DNA of 64,000 bases. Origin: Voacanga thouarsii. Lineage: Eukaryota; Streptophyta; Magnoliopsida; Gentianales; Apocynaceae. The stretch covers positions 558,001 through 622,000 of the forward strand of contig JANUWF010002024.1 in assembly GCA_026120185.1 (NCBI GenBank), given 5' to 3'. Shown here piece by piece: positions 11,290 through 23,319 of this stretch (position 1 is its first letter; each line of letters begins with the position of its first letter). The notes under the pieces are model-generated. The model saw nothing but the letters and a program-made list of their open reading frames with translations, did not search any database and was not told where the DNA came from. Made by a program: the position numbers and the translations under genes.

Positions 11290-11419
11290 ACTTAAAACTA
11301 CGTAGTTTTATTTTACCTAATAAGGCTCTTAATTTTGTGTCTTATTAAAATCATAATGTGGCACTTATTAATGAAGTGCCTCAAGATAAGTGTTTTATTA
11401 GCCTTATTTTGTAGTAGTG
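11290..11419 (-). repeat. CACTA-1 subterminal repeats and terminal sequence
   Basis: Minus-strand terminus CACTACTACAAAATAAGGC ends at 11,419. Inside it are repeated and inverted short words (AATAAG, GGCACTT, AAGTGCC), including the near-palindrome GCACTTATTAATGAAGTGCC at about 11,360. Such arrays bind the accessory transposase in the En/Spm family; a binding role here is inferred. Confidence 0.75.
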
Positions 11420-13638
11420 AGGGCATTTTAAAGATTTTAGATAACTAGTTTGGTTTTACACCGAGGTGTTCCACTGCAGAGGCAATTCATTTATTACGGC
11501 AGATAATTGAATATTAATGGGAAAGAAAGAAGATTTACATATGGTGTTTATTGATTTGAAGAAAGCCTATGGTAAGGTGCCTAGAAAATTACTTTGGTGG
11601 GTGCTGGTAAAGAAAGATGTATCTTAGAAGTATATTACCTTTATTAAAGATATGTATGATGGAACATGTGAAAGGGTAAGAAGCTACGCTAGAGTGACTG
11701 CAGAGTTCCCCAACACTATAGGAGTATATTAGGAATCCAGACTTATTTCTTTTCTCTTCGCGACCATTATGGATGAGTGGACTTGTACTATACAGGAGAT
11801 TGTGCCATAGTGTATGTTGTTTGTTGATAATATTGTTCTGATTGATGAGACTAAAGCTGGTATGAATGCTAAATTCACTGCAACATTTTACCCCTTTAAT
11901 GATATTTTTATGTGTCACTATAGAATATTTTTTCTAACATTTGGTCTATTATGACACATAAAAAGAGTGTTATTTAAAGTGATGTCAGGAAAAGTTTGTG
12001 ACATTTATAAATGTCAGAAACAAATGTTACTACATGAACCAATGCTAATATATATGGATGTTTATATAAATTCTTTTTATAACATTTATTAGTATAATAA
12101 TAAAGTTAGAGCAGACCAAATATTTATATCTTTAATACATATTATTGTCACATTATGAAGCTATAGTGACATCTACATACATTGCAATTTATTTATTTTC
12201 TGGCATTTTGTAATGTTAGTAATTGCTTCAAATATAACATAAATAAGTGTCAAAAATATTATTATTTTCTAACACTTAGTTGTGGAACATATTTACCTTA
12301 ATGTGACAAATCTTTATATAAGTAATCATATATTTTCTAATCCTTGTGTATGATATATTATTCCTAACATTGAACCAAAAGTTTAAGAAGCTTCCTAAAC
12401 AAAGAGATTGAACCAAAAGTTTAAGTTTTGCGGAAAATTTCGGGAGATTAACCAAAGAAGAAGATAATGGCGATGTTGGGAGAAGAATGGAATGGTGAAA
12501 GTCCAGAAATTTTGCTTAACTTTTCATTTTTTCGCTTGAAATTAATAAAACTAGATTTGAGGGACTTTTAACTGTTTTTTTATTTTCTTCTTTTAAATAA
12601 AACTATACTTAAGTTTTTTTTAAAGAAAATTATATTTAAGTTATGAATATATTATAACATATAATAAATATTATTAAATATATTTATTGTCACATTTAAC
12701 TTTAAATTGTTTCAAAACTACATCATTTAGCTATATTGGTAATATTTATTGAAAAGTAAATGTCATAATAACTATTTATTTTAACATTCAAAAAAAGTGT
12801 CATTAAAACTATGTCAGGAAAACCATTTTTTGTTGTGGTGATTGGATTTGTGGTGACAAACATTAGAATCTAGGGGTTTTAGAATCAATAAAAGTAAAAC
12901 TAAGTATATGGAATGCAAGTTTAGTAAGGGCAGAAATACGGATCAAGGTGTAAGTTTGGATGGCAAAGATATCCTAGTGAATAACTGCTTTCGATATCTG
13001 GGAGCTATATATTATCTAGAAATGTGGAGAGATTGATAGCGATGTTGTGCATCAAATTAAGGCTAGTTGGTTGAAATGGGGGAGTGCAACTGGTATTTTG
13101 TGTGATCGTAATTTGCCTTTAAGTCTAAAGAGAAAGTTTTATAGAACAGCCATCAGATCGATTTTACTATATAATACAGAATGTTAGACAGCTAAAATGT
13201 GTCATATTCAAAAATTGAAGGTAGTTGAGGTGCGTATGTTAAGGTGGATGTGTGGACATACTAAAAAAGATAAAGTAAAGAATGAGACCATTCGAGAAAA
13301 AGTGAGAGTAGTATCTATTGAAGACAATATGAGAGAAAATAGCTTGCGTTAGTTTGAACATACACAGAGAAGACTGAGGAATGCCCTTATTAGGAGAATT
13401 GACGAATGAAGGTAAGATAAGTTGGATAAAAGTAGAGGCAGGCAGGCCTAATAAGATGTGGATAGAAGTGATTATGAGAAATATGTCTTTGTTGGATTTG
13501 GATGAGAGTATGATAGTGGATAGAAAGCAGTAGAAGGAGAGGATTCATGTAGATGACTATACATGATCGTGTATTAGTTTATGTAGTCGACTCCAAGTTA
13601 TTTGGGACTAAGACTTGGTTTTTTTTTTTTGTTGTATT
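11420..13638 (+). mobile_element. 5'-truncated plant L1-type LINE, interrupted
   Basis: Reverse-transcriptase text is readable in pieces on the plus strand: FGFTPRCSTAEAIHLL at about 11,450, then a frameshifted equivalent of HMVFIDLKKAYGKVPRKLLW at about 11,537, then FADD-equivalent and VLIDETKAGMNAKF at about 11,815-11,875. After a 965-bp CACTA insertion it resumes at 12,841 with SKTKYMECKF, FRYLGA, VEVRMLRWMCGHTKKDKVKN and the 3' words of this LINE group. The 3' end has the characteristic ATGTAGTCGACTCCAAGTTA and TTGGGACTAAGACTTGG, then a T run. Many stops and frameshifts mark it as an old copy. Its 5' part is either cut off at 11,420 or continues beyond the other end of CACTA-1. Confidence 0.85.
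11876..12840. mobile_element. Non-autonomous CACTA element (965 bp) inside the LINE, TSD ATT
   Basis: Starts CACTGCAACATTTTACC and ends CCATTTTTTGTTGTGGTG, so the ends are imperfect inverted copies of a CACTACAACA-type terminus. It is flanked by ATT at 11,873-11,875 and 12,841-12,843, the 3-bp duplication expected for CACTA insertion. Removing the element lets the LINE sequence resume. The interior is AT-rich with many inverted TGACATTTA/TAACATTTAT words and no coding capacity. A 16-bp word, GAACCAAAAGTTTAAG, is duplicated at about 12,373 and 12,411. Confidence 0.85.
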
Positions 13639-14788
13639 AAAAAATAAAATTTTAAATTAACTTTTTTAAAAAAAAAAATGGCAAATCAATTAATATCTTA
13701 CTTTAGTGGAGTAATAAAGTGTATGGGAAAAGAATAATAAATACCTTGTTGATTTTTCTAAAATGATATATAAGTATAAACAAGAAAAATCTTTAAAAAT
13801 AGCAGTTAAAAAATGAAAGAAATAATAAGTTTTTTGAAGAAAATGTAGAAAAATAATTTTCTTAAAAGTGAATTTGAAACTCATCTTTTTCTCTTAATCC
13901 ATGACTTTTATCAAATTAATTATCATTAAATCCCACCAAAGTTTCTAGTTTTAATTTATTGTCTATTGTTAAAAATTATCATTTTTATCAATTAATTACT
14001 ATCAAATCTCAATTTTCTTTTGGGGGGGGGGAAGGGGAAAGGGATGGTAAATACAACTTTTGCCACCACATAGCATTTCCTAGGAAAAATACTCTTTGGT
14101 GCACATGGCTTTACAAGTTTTCCCTCATAAAAAGTTGGCATCATTCAATATCTTTACTATATAGAAAAAGGAGTTGGGGTTGCTACTGTTTATGTTATAG
14201 TTTTTGTCATCATAGACATTTCTATCTTTTATGTAAGCCCAGTAAATATGACTAATAATTTGTTGTAGTCTACAAACAAAGTCTTCGTGCTCTCCACCGC
14301 TTTCTTTTTCTCTCAATTTTTCTTCAGATCTATCTAATTCATTCCTCTCTCTCTTGCTTTCTTGATCCAGTGATGGCCTCTATTACAGGATTCACAACAA
14401 GAGAAAAGTAATTTAGTGACAATCAAAATACATCGTTAATCCATCCCTCATCGAGTTCAGTGATAGATTTTGACCATTGGTAAAATTGTTACCGCAAATA
14501 TCGACAAAACAAAAATCCATCGACGATTTGTAAATTATTAGTGATAGATTTGCAATGGTTATTTAATAACAGTATAATTAAGTTTGTAACTAAAGACGGT
14601 CACTAAGCTTTACTAAATTAGCAACAGCCAACAAATTTTAATTTTTTTAAAAAATTTAATTAGCTGCCTCGACCTGACCCGGCAGACAACTCTACCGACC
14701 TGACCCAACCCGTCGAGAATAATATGTAAATTTTTTCAAACATGTGGCTTGAACCTTCATCCTTGTTGTGAGGAGCACATGCTCCACC
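13639..14788. other. Non-coding spacer between LINE and CACTA-2
   Basis: AT-rich. No coding signal stands out. A G9 run lies at about 14,023-14,031. The block at 14,400-14,650 has repeated TTAGTGACAATC/AGTGATAGATTTG words that resemble the subterminal region of another DNA transposon, but no end can be fixed. Confidence 0.4.
14728..14788 (-). repeat. SINE-like / tRNA-related fragment
   Basis: On the minus strand the segment reads GGAGCATGTGCTCCTCAC then GAAGGTTCAAGCCACATG. GGTTCAAGCC fits the Pol III B box, and the text resembles the tRNA-like head of plant SINEs. It is cut on one side by the CACTA-2 terminus at 14,789, so CACTA-2 may have inserted into it. The other half was not located. 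Confidence 0.35.
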
Positions 14789-15334
14789 CACTACTAGAAA
14801 AAGGCTGATTACCAACTACCAAATTCTGTTGTAGTTGTCCAATTTTTGTTGGTAATTCTAGTTTTCGAACAGATTACCAACAGAATTTGGTTCGTGCATA
14901 AAACACTTGTTGGAAAGTGTTACCAACAAAAGTTTTTTAAGTCTGTTGGTAATTACTAATAGATTTCACTGTTGGTAACATTATATTTCAGTTGGTAATG
15001 ATTTTTTTGGGGTTAAGTATTTTCTATTGGTAATTTTATTACGTTACCAACAAACTAATTGCGTTGTTGGTAAAGTCATTAGAATGTTCGAATTATTTAT
15101 GTTGTTGGTAATTTTGTTGGTTGTTGTTCCAATTGATGTTTAATTGGTAATGTTATTGGTAATTTGCCAACAATTCCTTCGTTGGTATATTTATGTTGTT
15201 GGTAATTGTTATTCATTACAAACAAACAATTTAGTTGGTACTTAGTTGATAAATATTGAAAATGAAACACATGTATTGGTAGCTTACCAACTACAATTTA
15301 GTTGGTATTGCAAGCATAATCTGTTGGTATATGC
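14789..15334. repeat. CACTA-2 terminal and subterminal repeat region, outer part
   Basis: Begins CACTACTAGAAAAAGG, then many copies of TTGGTAA and its complement TTACCAA in both orientations, often as palindromes around an AACAGA/TCTGTT core, spaced about every 30-60 bp. These are the expected binding-site arrays of a CACTA end. It is interrupted at 15,335 by a solo LTR and resumes at 19,578. Confidence 0.85.
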
Positions 15335-15580
15335 TGTGAAACCCCATCTAAAACCAACCCTAGAGTAAGGGGGTCGGGATACATATCAGATTTTCTTGCA
15401 TGCATAAATATGTTTTTGAATGATTTTATATGCTTTTGATTCGTGATTTATAGTCTAGAAGGCTCAATTGTGCTTATTGAGTAGGAAGGGCAAAATGGTA
15501 ATTTTACTTGAAGTGAAAATAGGGAGATAGCTTGAAAATTAAATAGGAAAAATATTTGGGAGAGAAAATAAGAATAAGAG

Positions 15581-15645
15581 TTGTTGTGGTTTAGTGATTA
15601 GAGCTTTGGAATTAATCTCTAAGGTCATGGGTTCAAATTCCATCA
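15581..15645 (+). other. tRNA-like segment with Pol III A/B-box resemblance inside the LTR
   Basis: TGGTTTAGTGATTAGAG resembles an A box and GGTTCAAATTCC (15,630-15,641) a B box, spaced as in a tRNA head. I cannot fold a full cloverleaf, so it is not called a tRNA gene. The same block is conserved in the inverted copy at 24,890-24,955. Confidence 0.45.
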
Positions 15646-17234
15646 ATTAAGTTTATCATGATTAAATTTTATTTTATAGGGTGGGATATTTTCGGCCCTT
15701 CCATGCCATGAGTACAAGTAGGAGTGTTGTCCTAAGGGAGGCTTGAAGGGAATGTCTTAATCCTATTCTTGTGCCCTACAAAAATTCTTAAGGGATTCAT
15801 GCCCTTTTTGCTCTCTAACTTACCTTAATTCTTTTCAATTAAGTTGCTCAATTTATCCAAGCCATTTTTATTTCCGGAAAATTCCAGCAAGGTTCTGTGA
15901 TTTTGGAGTTTCAAAAATGTCTCTTGAAGAATGGAATTTTGATTGAAAATGGAGAAGGAGTTAAGGAAGGTTCCCAAGGGAATTAATCACTATGGTTGAA
16001 CCTTCAAACTCCACCATATAAGTATTCATCTTCTTCATGTAACAATCTGGAAAATTTTTCAGCTTCTAGGTCAGCTACAACTTTCGAAAACTTCAGTCAT
16101 TTTTCTCACTCAAATGCTGCCAGAAAAATAGCCAAATTGTTCAGCTTGAACGCTAAAATCTTTGGCCAAAAAATCGGACTGCACAAAAGCTGTGAAAACC
16201 AGGAAAATGTCCGGACAAGTTTCACAGCTTAGCAGGCCAAGAACCAAGCTGTTCCTTCTAGCTTTCAAACCAGTATTTCACCTCTGCCTTTCCTCCATAG
16301 AGAAGGCTGGAAAACAGCCTTACAGTACCCTCCAATACCCCTTCAAACCTTCTACAAGTCGGCCGGAACATTGCAGAAAATCTACAAAAAAATTCCAGCG
16401 AAACTCTTGAATGAACAACCAGGAATTCCAGCTTTGTTCCCTCTTCAACCCTATCCGAAACTCACTCTAATTTTCTATAAAACCAACCTTAGTTAGCCAT
16501 GAACTGAACTTCATCACCTCCTCCATTGATCTGCATGAAATGAACACCATAGCCACTCCTTAAATCACTCCTTCAATCACTACAATCAAGCCTTCAATTG
16601 GAATTCAAAATTTCAGCAAATTACTCTATGAAAGTTCCATGGATTAAGCCTTAACCAACCAGAAATTTCCTCCACCATTGCACTCCACATTTCGGCCACC
16701 CTATAGCTCCTTCAACCTTATTCATCTCAGCAAAACTTCAGCAAATTTCAGTCGGCCATAGCAGCTCCAAGGACCTCCATCAACCAAGCTATTTTTATCA
16801 TATTTTCTACCTTAATTCACTCCCTAAATTACTTCTTTTGAATTTCGAACAACCATCTTTTCTTCTTTTTCCTAATCTGAAAATTCAATCACAAGGATTC
16901 TCCAATCCATTCGGCGAACATCACTCAACAGATTTCGTCCAGCCTTTCCTCCATTCTTTCCATTTCTTCAAAGAACACCAAGAACACACACCACCATTCT
17001 TCAAGCCTACGACCACTCTAAATACCTCCAATCTCTCCCAAAAACTCCATATCACATCTACTCACCCTCTAGAATCCATTTCTGTAATTTATAACATCAA
17101 ACACCGAAAACAAGATTCTACTTTTGGATCAAAAACCAGAATTTTTCTTGAAGACTCAAGAACTCTCTCAAGGTAATCATGAACGATTGTGTTCATCTTC
17201 CTTCCTTTTCGATCTTTATTGAAATATACTAATA

Positions 17235-17278
17235 CTCTCTCTCTCTTTCTCCTTCTCTCTCTCTCTCTCTCTCTCTCT
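17235..17278 (+). repeat. (CT)n microsatellite in the plus-strand solo LTR
   Basis: Two CT runs separated by TTTCCTT. The same position in the inverted LTR holds a (GA)n run, so the tract was already in the parent LTR. Confidence 0.9.
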
Positions 17279-19577
17279 TCACCGAAATGGTTGTTTCAAC
17301 CATGACCATTTCCTCTTCTTCCTTCTTGGTCGAACCAAGCCTTCCAAGTGTGTGGACTTTCTTGAGACTTCATCAAGGTAGGCATCAATCGGGTATGTCT
17401 TTTTAACCCTCTCCTTAATTCTAAAATCATGTCTTTTGGATGTTGTTGGGAAATGATGGAATATGATTGGAGATTGAGTATGTGTTTATATGATGGAGTT
17501 GGAATTGAAGTATGAGGATGATTTGTCTTGGTTGAGTTTTATGATGTTTTGGGGTTTGTTGCATGCTCTTCATGTTGTGACTTAGTATGAGTGATTAAGC
17601 ATGATAGATATTATGTCACCTTCAGTGATTAGGGTTTTATGTTCTTGTATTCTTGTTGAAGTCATGAATATGATTATGTTTAGTGAAGTTTGGATCATGC
17701 GATGGTAGATATGGATCTATGCTTTTATTCATGAATTGAACGGTTTGTTGATTGGTGTTAGAGTTTATGTTCATGATTATGGTTAGCAATAGGAGAATTA
17801 TGATCATGACCTTATTGATCCTAAACTATTTAAGTTAGCTAATTTTATTACATTAACAAAAATTAATGCTATTTTCTTCTAATGATTTCAAAAACCCTAG
17901 GAAGATTTGGAATTGAATTGATATATGAAATAATGATATTTTAGCCAAATACATTATGTCTTTTATTAAAAATAAAATATATAAATATTATATATAATAA
18001 TAATATTAAATAAAGCCTTTTATAGAAATAATTATAATTGGTAATATATTAATCTTATAAGTCATATATTCATAAATACTAATAAATTTATTTATTATCT
18101 TTTAATCAAAATATATTAAACTTTACTTATTATTAATTTTATTTATCAATTATTTTCTAACTATTAATTATTAATTAAGAGAATAGTAATAATTTATTAT
18201 TTTAATAATATCATCTAGGACTTAAGACCCTTCATCAAATAAACCCTAGTTTATTTATTAATAACAAAGATTTATACCTATAACTTATTAGTAATTATTT
18301 CACAATCCCTAGTTATTTTATTATCAAGCTAGATTTTTTTTTATAAAATCCTTTTTTATCATCTAGCCTTAAAGTCTGGGTCATTGGGGTCATGATTATA
18401 GTAAGTTGAACTAGGATTATTTATGGAAGCAAATTTGGCTTGAGTTTAATTATGGCTTGTATTTACCCCAGGCGGGGTTAAGTCAGCTTTTGAAGATCTT
18501 TGAATTAGCTCAAGCGAAGGATCAGGTAAACTCCTGCATAAAACTTATTTGCTGTAAAAAGGTTACTATGGCAAGCCAAACACGAAGTGTGTGAACACTC
18601 ATTTTTGAAAAGGCAATTAAGAATTATTTCATTTCTTATTTTAGTCAAACAAATTATTTGAAAATCAATAAGCAGTTTTACTCAAACACCAAACTCTTTC
18701 TAAAACCAATTTTGACACGGACTTTAGAAAACCTTAATCGCCATTTTTAAGTAAAGTTGTGTTTTATCAATTTTCTCCCAAGTGGGACAATCAACGTTGA
18801 GTACTCAATAAGGGTAGGCTAGTAGTACTAGTTTTGAAGAGCAAGAGCAAGTCTTTTGACAGGAGGCTACCTCCAGAAGATGAACTCAACTTGGAGAAGC
18901 GACAATACTACTTAGTCATGCTGGTCTGAGCTAGTAAGTTTTAGTCATGTGGACTGTGTGTTGCCGGAGTGGACAACCGGTTTTGTTCGGGTATAGAAAA
19001 GGAGGAGTATCTTATCCGGTAGGCCATACACCTACCTTTTTGTCAGTCTGCACAAAGTGTGGCATTCTGACCGTTGTATGGTTATAAGGCCCAACGTGTG
19101 GTAACCAATGGCCGCCCTTTTGAGTGGTTGATTTTATTGTGTACATGTATGGTTGGAAAAGCAAAACGCCACTCTTTATTTTTAACATTGTTTAATGCTT
19201 GCCAGTACTTTTCTTTTGAAGTTCTTACATCTTGCATACATAAACTGTTTTACCTGAACACTCAAAGCACACACAGGCTTACTGAGATTTTTATCTCATC
19301 GGCCTTTTTACCATGATTTTAGGTCGATCCTGCTCTAGGGATGAGTAGCTAGTTGTTGCCTGCTTGGAAGATGTTGTGTTATTTATTTTATGTAATGTTT
19401 TGAGAGATGAGAGTGAATAATTTATTTTGGATTTGTTCTTGAATTTTTGGTTGTAATAAGTTTTAATTTTCAAAGTATTGTTTTATTTTTTATATGTGAC
19501 CTAGTTATAAAGACCCCTTATCCTTTGGATGGGACGACATCTCTGGCCCTGTTGGGCCTAGGTTATAGGGTGTTACA

Positions 19578-19885
19578 TATACTAACAGATAAATCTGTTG
19601 GTAAACAGCTGCAAGTCGTTGTTGTTACTTACCAACAGTGATCTGTTAGAAAGCACTTATAGATTGCTGTTGATATGTACCAACTGATAAATCTATTGGT
19701 AAGTACTTGCGAATTTGTGTTGGTACGTAGCAACAAATAAATCTGTTGGTAAGCACCTACAAATATGTGGTAGTAAATACCAAAGATTGTGTGTTAGTAA
19801 GCACTCGTAAATTTTGTTTGGTATGTACCAACAGAGTATTTGTTGGTAAGTACCAATTGATTTTCCATTGGTAAGTAGAATTATA
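19578..19885. repeat. CACTA-2 subterminal repeat region, inner part
   Basis: Continues the array broken at 15,334. Palindromic units such as CAACTGATAAATCTATTGG and TAACAGATAAATCTGTTGG recur about every 60 bp, separated by TAAGCAC(T/C)(T/A)(G/A)(C/T)AAAT-type linkers. The array fades out by about 19,885. Confidence 0.8.
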
Positions 19886-20119
19886 TTATCACTATTAATC
19901 TATATACATATTTTATAAATCAATCCTACATAATATTAAAAGTACATTCATACCAAAAGTCATACATCCATATTGAAAGTACATTAATATCCAATACAAA
20001 AGTACATCAAACTCTGATGTGGAAAAAAAAAACATATAAAGTAAATTTGTTATGAGCTTAAAACAATATTTTTCTTCATTAGCCCAAAATATGAAATAAA
20101 TTCAAGAACTAGCTCATGA

Positions 20120-20869
20120 TGCATCCTTTTCCTTGAGTTCCTTGACTTCTGATATTAAGGATTTCACCTCAGATTGCAAGCGTTAATTCGCTTCTCGTAG
20201 TTCTTGAATATCCTTGTATAATGATTCATCAACACTTTGCAATTCTGACCTTTGGACATATTCTATAGACTGTGCTAATGAACAAGATGAAGAGGATGAC
20301 TTGTATGCAGTATATTTCTCTAGGTAGCTCAAACTGAGAGATCCCATGTCGTAGACTATATTACCCCTTTTTTTTGTGGTCCTACAACTTGCAACCAAAC
20401 ATCAACCTTATTAATTGGTTCTACTTTCTCCTCTTCAGGTGTTTGATTTGTTATTAGCTTCGTCTCTTTTTTCAATTCCTCTTAGTACCTTACCTATGAC
20501 AATGAAAATAGTATAGTATAAATAATAACCCAATAACAAAATTTATACATGCTAGTGAAATAGTCTCAACAAAACAGCCTCCCAAAAAAATAGCCTCAAC
20601 CAAGAGCAAGTTTCTAGAAAAATTATTTTTAAGTTGTTGAAGAAATGATTAAAGCTAATTTCAGAACAGATCCTTGCCCTAAGAAATGCCAATATACTAT
20701 TTATACAAAGAATTTTAGTTTTACACAGCATATTGAAATCCTATCGTGTTAAAATTGGCCATTACATGGTCATCATCCTGCCTTTTAGAATTAAAAGCGT
20801 CACACAACCAACTAAGCACTTGTGCACCTTCGTTGGGCTTTCGAATTCCAAGGATCAAGTAATAAGAAC
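20120..20869 (-). pseudogene. CACTA-2 TNP1-type protein, C-terminal exon
   Basis: Minus-strand reading gives ELKKETKLITNQTPEEE, then a serine-rich segment (KSSSSSCSLAQSIEYVQ) and a charged heptad-like tail with SEVKSLISEVKELKEKD before a stop at about 20,118. This fits the C-terminal coiled coil of Ptta/En/Spm proteins. One in-frame stop at 20,183 interrupts the tail. The rest of the gene lies right of the solo LTR at 20,870-25,202, which probably sits in an intron. Confidence 0.55.
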
Positions 20870-23274
20870 TGTAACACCCCACTACCTAGGCCCATCAGGG
20901 CCAGGGATGTCTCCCCGTCCATAGGACAAGGGGTCTTTATAACTAGGTCACATAAAATAAAATAAAAGGAATACTTTAAAATTAAACTTATTACAACCCA
21001 ATAATATATGAATAAATCCAAAATAAATTATCTGCTACAATCTCTCAAAACATCACATAAGGAAAACAACAAAAGGTCCTCAAAACCACAAGTAACAATC
21101 TAGCTAATGACCTTCACAGTAGGATTGACCTGAAAACATAGCATAAAAGGTGGTGAGATAAAAATCTCAGTAAGCCCGTGTGTGCTTTGAATGTTTCAGG
21201 TAAAATAGTTCATATATGCAAGTTGTAAAAGTTTTATAAGAGAAAGTGTTGGCAAACATTAAATAAACGTTAAAATAAAGAATGGTGTTTTTCTTTCCAA
21301 ACCATACATGTGCACAATAAATACAACCACCCAAAGAGGTAGCCATGGGTTACCAAACATTAGGCCCCATGACATTATAATGGTCAGTATGCCACACGTT
21401 GAGCATGCTGCCGGTCAAACTGCCACACATTGAGCATGCTAACAAAAGGTAGGTGTACGGCCTACTAGGTGAGATACTCCTCCATCTCTACACCCAAACT
21501 TACCAGTTGTCCACTCCGAAAACACACAGTGCACTTAACTGAAACTTGCTAGCTTGGACCAGTATAACCTACCAGACTGGCATCCTATTCGGGAAGGACT
21601 TACCCCTCAGAGGTGGCCACCTACTGAGAGACTTACCCTAACCCTTCAAAAACTAGTCCTAGTAGTCTACCCTTATTGAGTACTCAACGTTGTTTGTCCC
21701 ACTTAGGAGAAAATTGATCATACAATTATTTACCTGGAAATAGCAATTAAGGGTTTCTAAAATTCTTGTCAAAGTTGGGTTTTAGAAAGAGTTTAGCGTT
21801 TTGAGTAAAACTGCTTGTTTAATTTCCAAATGATTTGCTTGACTGAAATAAATAGGAAAATAGTCATTAATTGCCTTTACAAACGAATGATCATACACAT
21901 TGAATTTGGCTTGCCACAATAATTTTTTGTCTTCAAATAACTCCATGTAGGAGCTTACCTGATCCTTTTCTTGACTTGAACTCAAAAATCCTCCAAGGTC
22001 AACCTAACCCCACCTAGGGTAAACACAAAGCATAAGGTTATATTCGAGCTATACTTGCCGTACATAAATAATTCATAGCTCAACTAGACACAACTATAAC
22101 TAACCATGACCTTAATATCCTAAGCTTTAAGGCTAGATGATAAATGATTTTATAAAATAAATCTAGCTTGGTAAGTTAAAATAACTAGGAGTTCTAAAAT
22201 AATTACTAAAAGTTATAGGTTCAAATAATAAATTTTGAGTATTATTGCTAATAAACTAGTGTTAAATATTGAATAATACCAAGTTCTAAATAATATTAGT
22301 AAATGGCAATACTTAAATAGTATTATTATAAATAAATAAATAATAAATTACACTTAATTTTTAATTAATATTTAATAGATAATAAATAATTAGTAATGAA
22401 TAATAAAATTAATAATAAATGAATTATATTAAATTTTTGATTAATAAATAACAAATAAATTTTAATATAAATAATATTTATGAATATAGGTAAATGTTTT
22501 AACTAAGGTCTACAAGGTCATTAATTAATTCTAATATTTTATTTATTGTTATATATATATATATATATTATTTTTAGCAAAATATATTATTTATTTGATC
22601 AATAAAATATTAATATTTCATTTAATATTCCATTTTCAAATCTTCCTATACATTTCGAAACTCTTAAGGAAAATGTAATAATAATTCTAATTAAAATAAT
22701 AAAATTTGTTAATAAAAATAACCTAGGGTTAACGAGAAAACAATCTTCCATCATGATTTTCCTATTGCTAAACAAGATTCATGAACAAATTCCCAAACCT
22801 CAACTAATAGGCTAAATCATTCATGAACATGTGCTTGAATTAACACATACTATCACAAGGCTAATTTCCTTCTAGGCATTTTCATCATTCTCGGCTTCAA
22901 TGGAAATAAGAACATAAAAATCCTATTCACCATAGGTGTCATAACATCTAACATGCTTTAAACATCCATAACTCTCATAAGACATGATGAACATACATTG
23001 ATTCCCAAGAAAGTTCATATAGCTCAGTCATATACAACAATTCTCATGTCCTAACCCCATCACCTTCATCCACATGCATACACTCAATCCATCATTCATA
23101 TCCATTCCTCCTATCAACATCTAAGAGACATGAATTCAGAATTAAAAAGAGGATTAAGGGAAAAAAACTTGATTGTTGATTACTTTGATGAAGCTAAAGA
23201 AGGTCCATGCATGATTGAGACTCTTGAGTTGTCCAAGAGAAAAAATAGTCATGGTTGATGATCAACCATTTCGG

Positions 23275-23276
<2 letters not shown>

Positions 23277-23316
<40 letters not shown>
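23277..23316 (+). repeat. (GA)n microsatellite in the minus-strand solo LTR
   Basis: About 20 GA units. It is the inverted counterpart of the CT tract at 17,235. Confidence 0.95.

Positions 23317-23319
<3 letters not shown>

Larger units (their letters stand above)
1..11419 (-). mobile_element. CACTA-1, En/Spm-type DNA transposon, left end outside window
   Basis: Read on the minus strand the element begins at 11,419 with CACTACTACAAAATAAGGC, a typical CACTA terminus, followed by short subterminal repeats built on AATAAG and GGCACTT words. Then come a captured ribosomal-protein fragment on the opposite strand, a TNP2 transposase gene starting at 8,887, and a TNP1-type gene down to 1,714. This is the normal CACTA gene order. 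The matching terminus is not seen, so it should lie left of base 1. The sequence just right of 11,419 reads at once as LINE reverse transcriptase, so the element probably inserted into that LINE; the expected 3-bp duplication would include AGG at 11,420-11,422. Both genes carry stops and frameshifts, so the copy is probably not autonomous. Confidence 0.85.
15335..19577 (+). mobile_element. Solo LTR, 4,243 bp, plus orientation, in CACTA-2 subterminal repeats
   Basis: Starts TGTGAAACCCCATC and ends ATAGGGTGTTACA. It is flanked by TATGC (15,330-15,334) and TATAC (19,578-19,582), a 5-bp target duplication with one mismatch. The host repeats continue on both sides. No gag or pol is inside. Length and the TGT...CACCCC / GGGTGTTACA ends suit the very long LTRs of Tekay/Del-type chromoviruses; clade is inferred. 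It contains a tRNA-like segment (15,581-15,645), a CT-rich microsatellite (17,235-17,278) and an extremely AT-rich stretch (17,820-18,350). Short reading frames inside it have no support as genes. The same sequence occurs inverted at 20,870-25,202. Confidence 0.85.

Noticed and set aside
15581..15645. A functional tRNA gene
   Set aside because: A- and B-box-like words are present, but acceptor and anticodon stems do not pair into a cloverleaf, and the block is part of an LTR family.
16838..17176. A 112-codon plus-strand reading frame within the solo LTR
   Set aside because: It lies in a pyrimidine-rich LTR segment, matches no family and has no counterpart of similar length in the inverted LTR copy.
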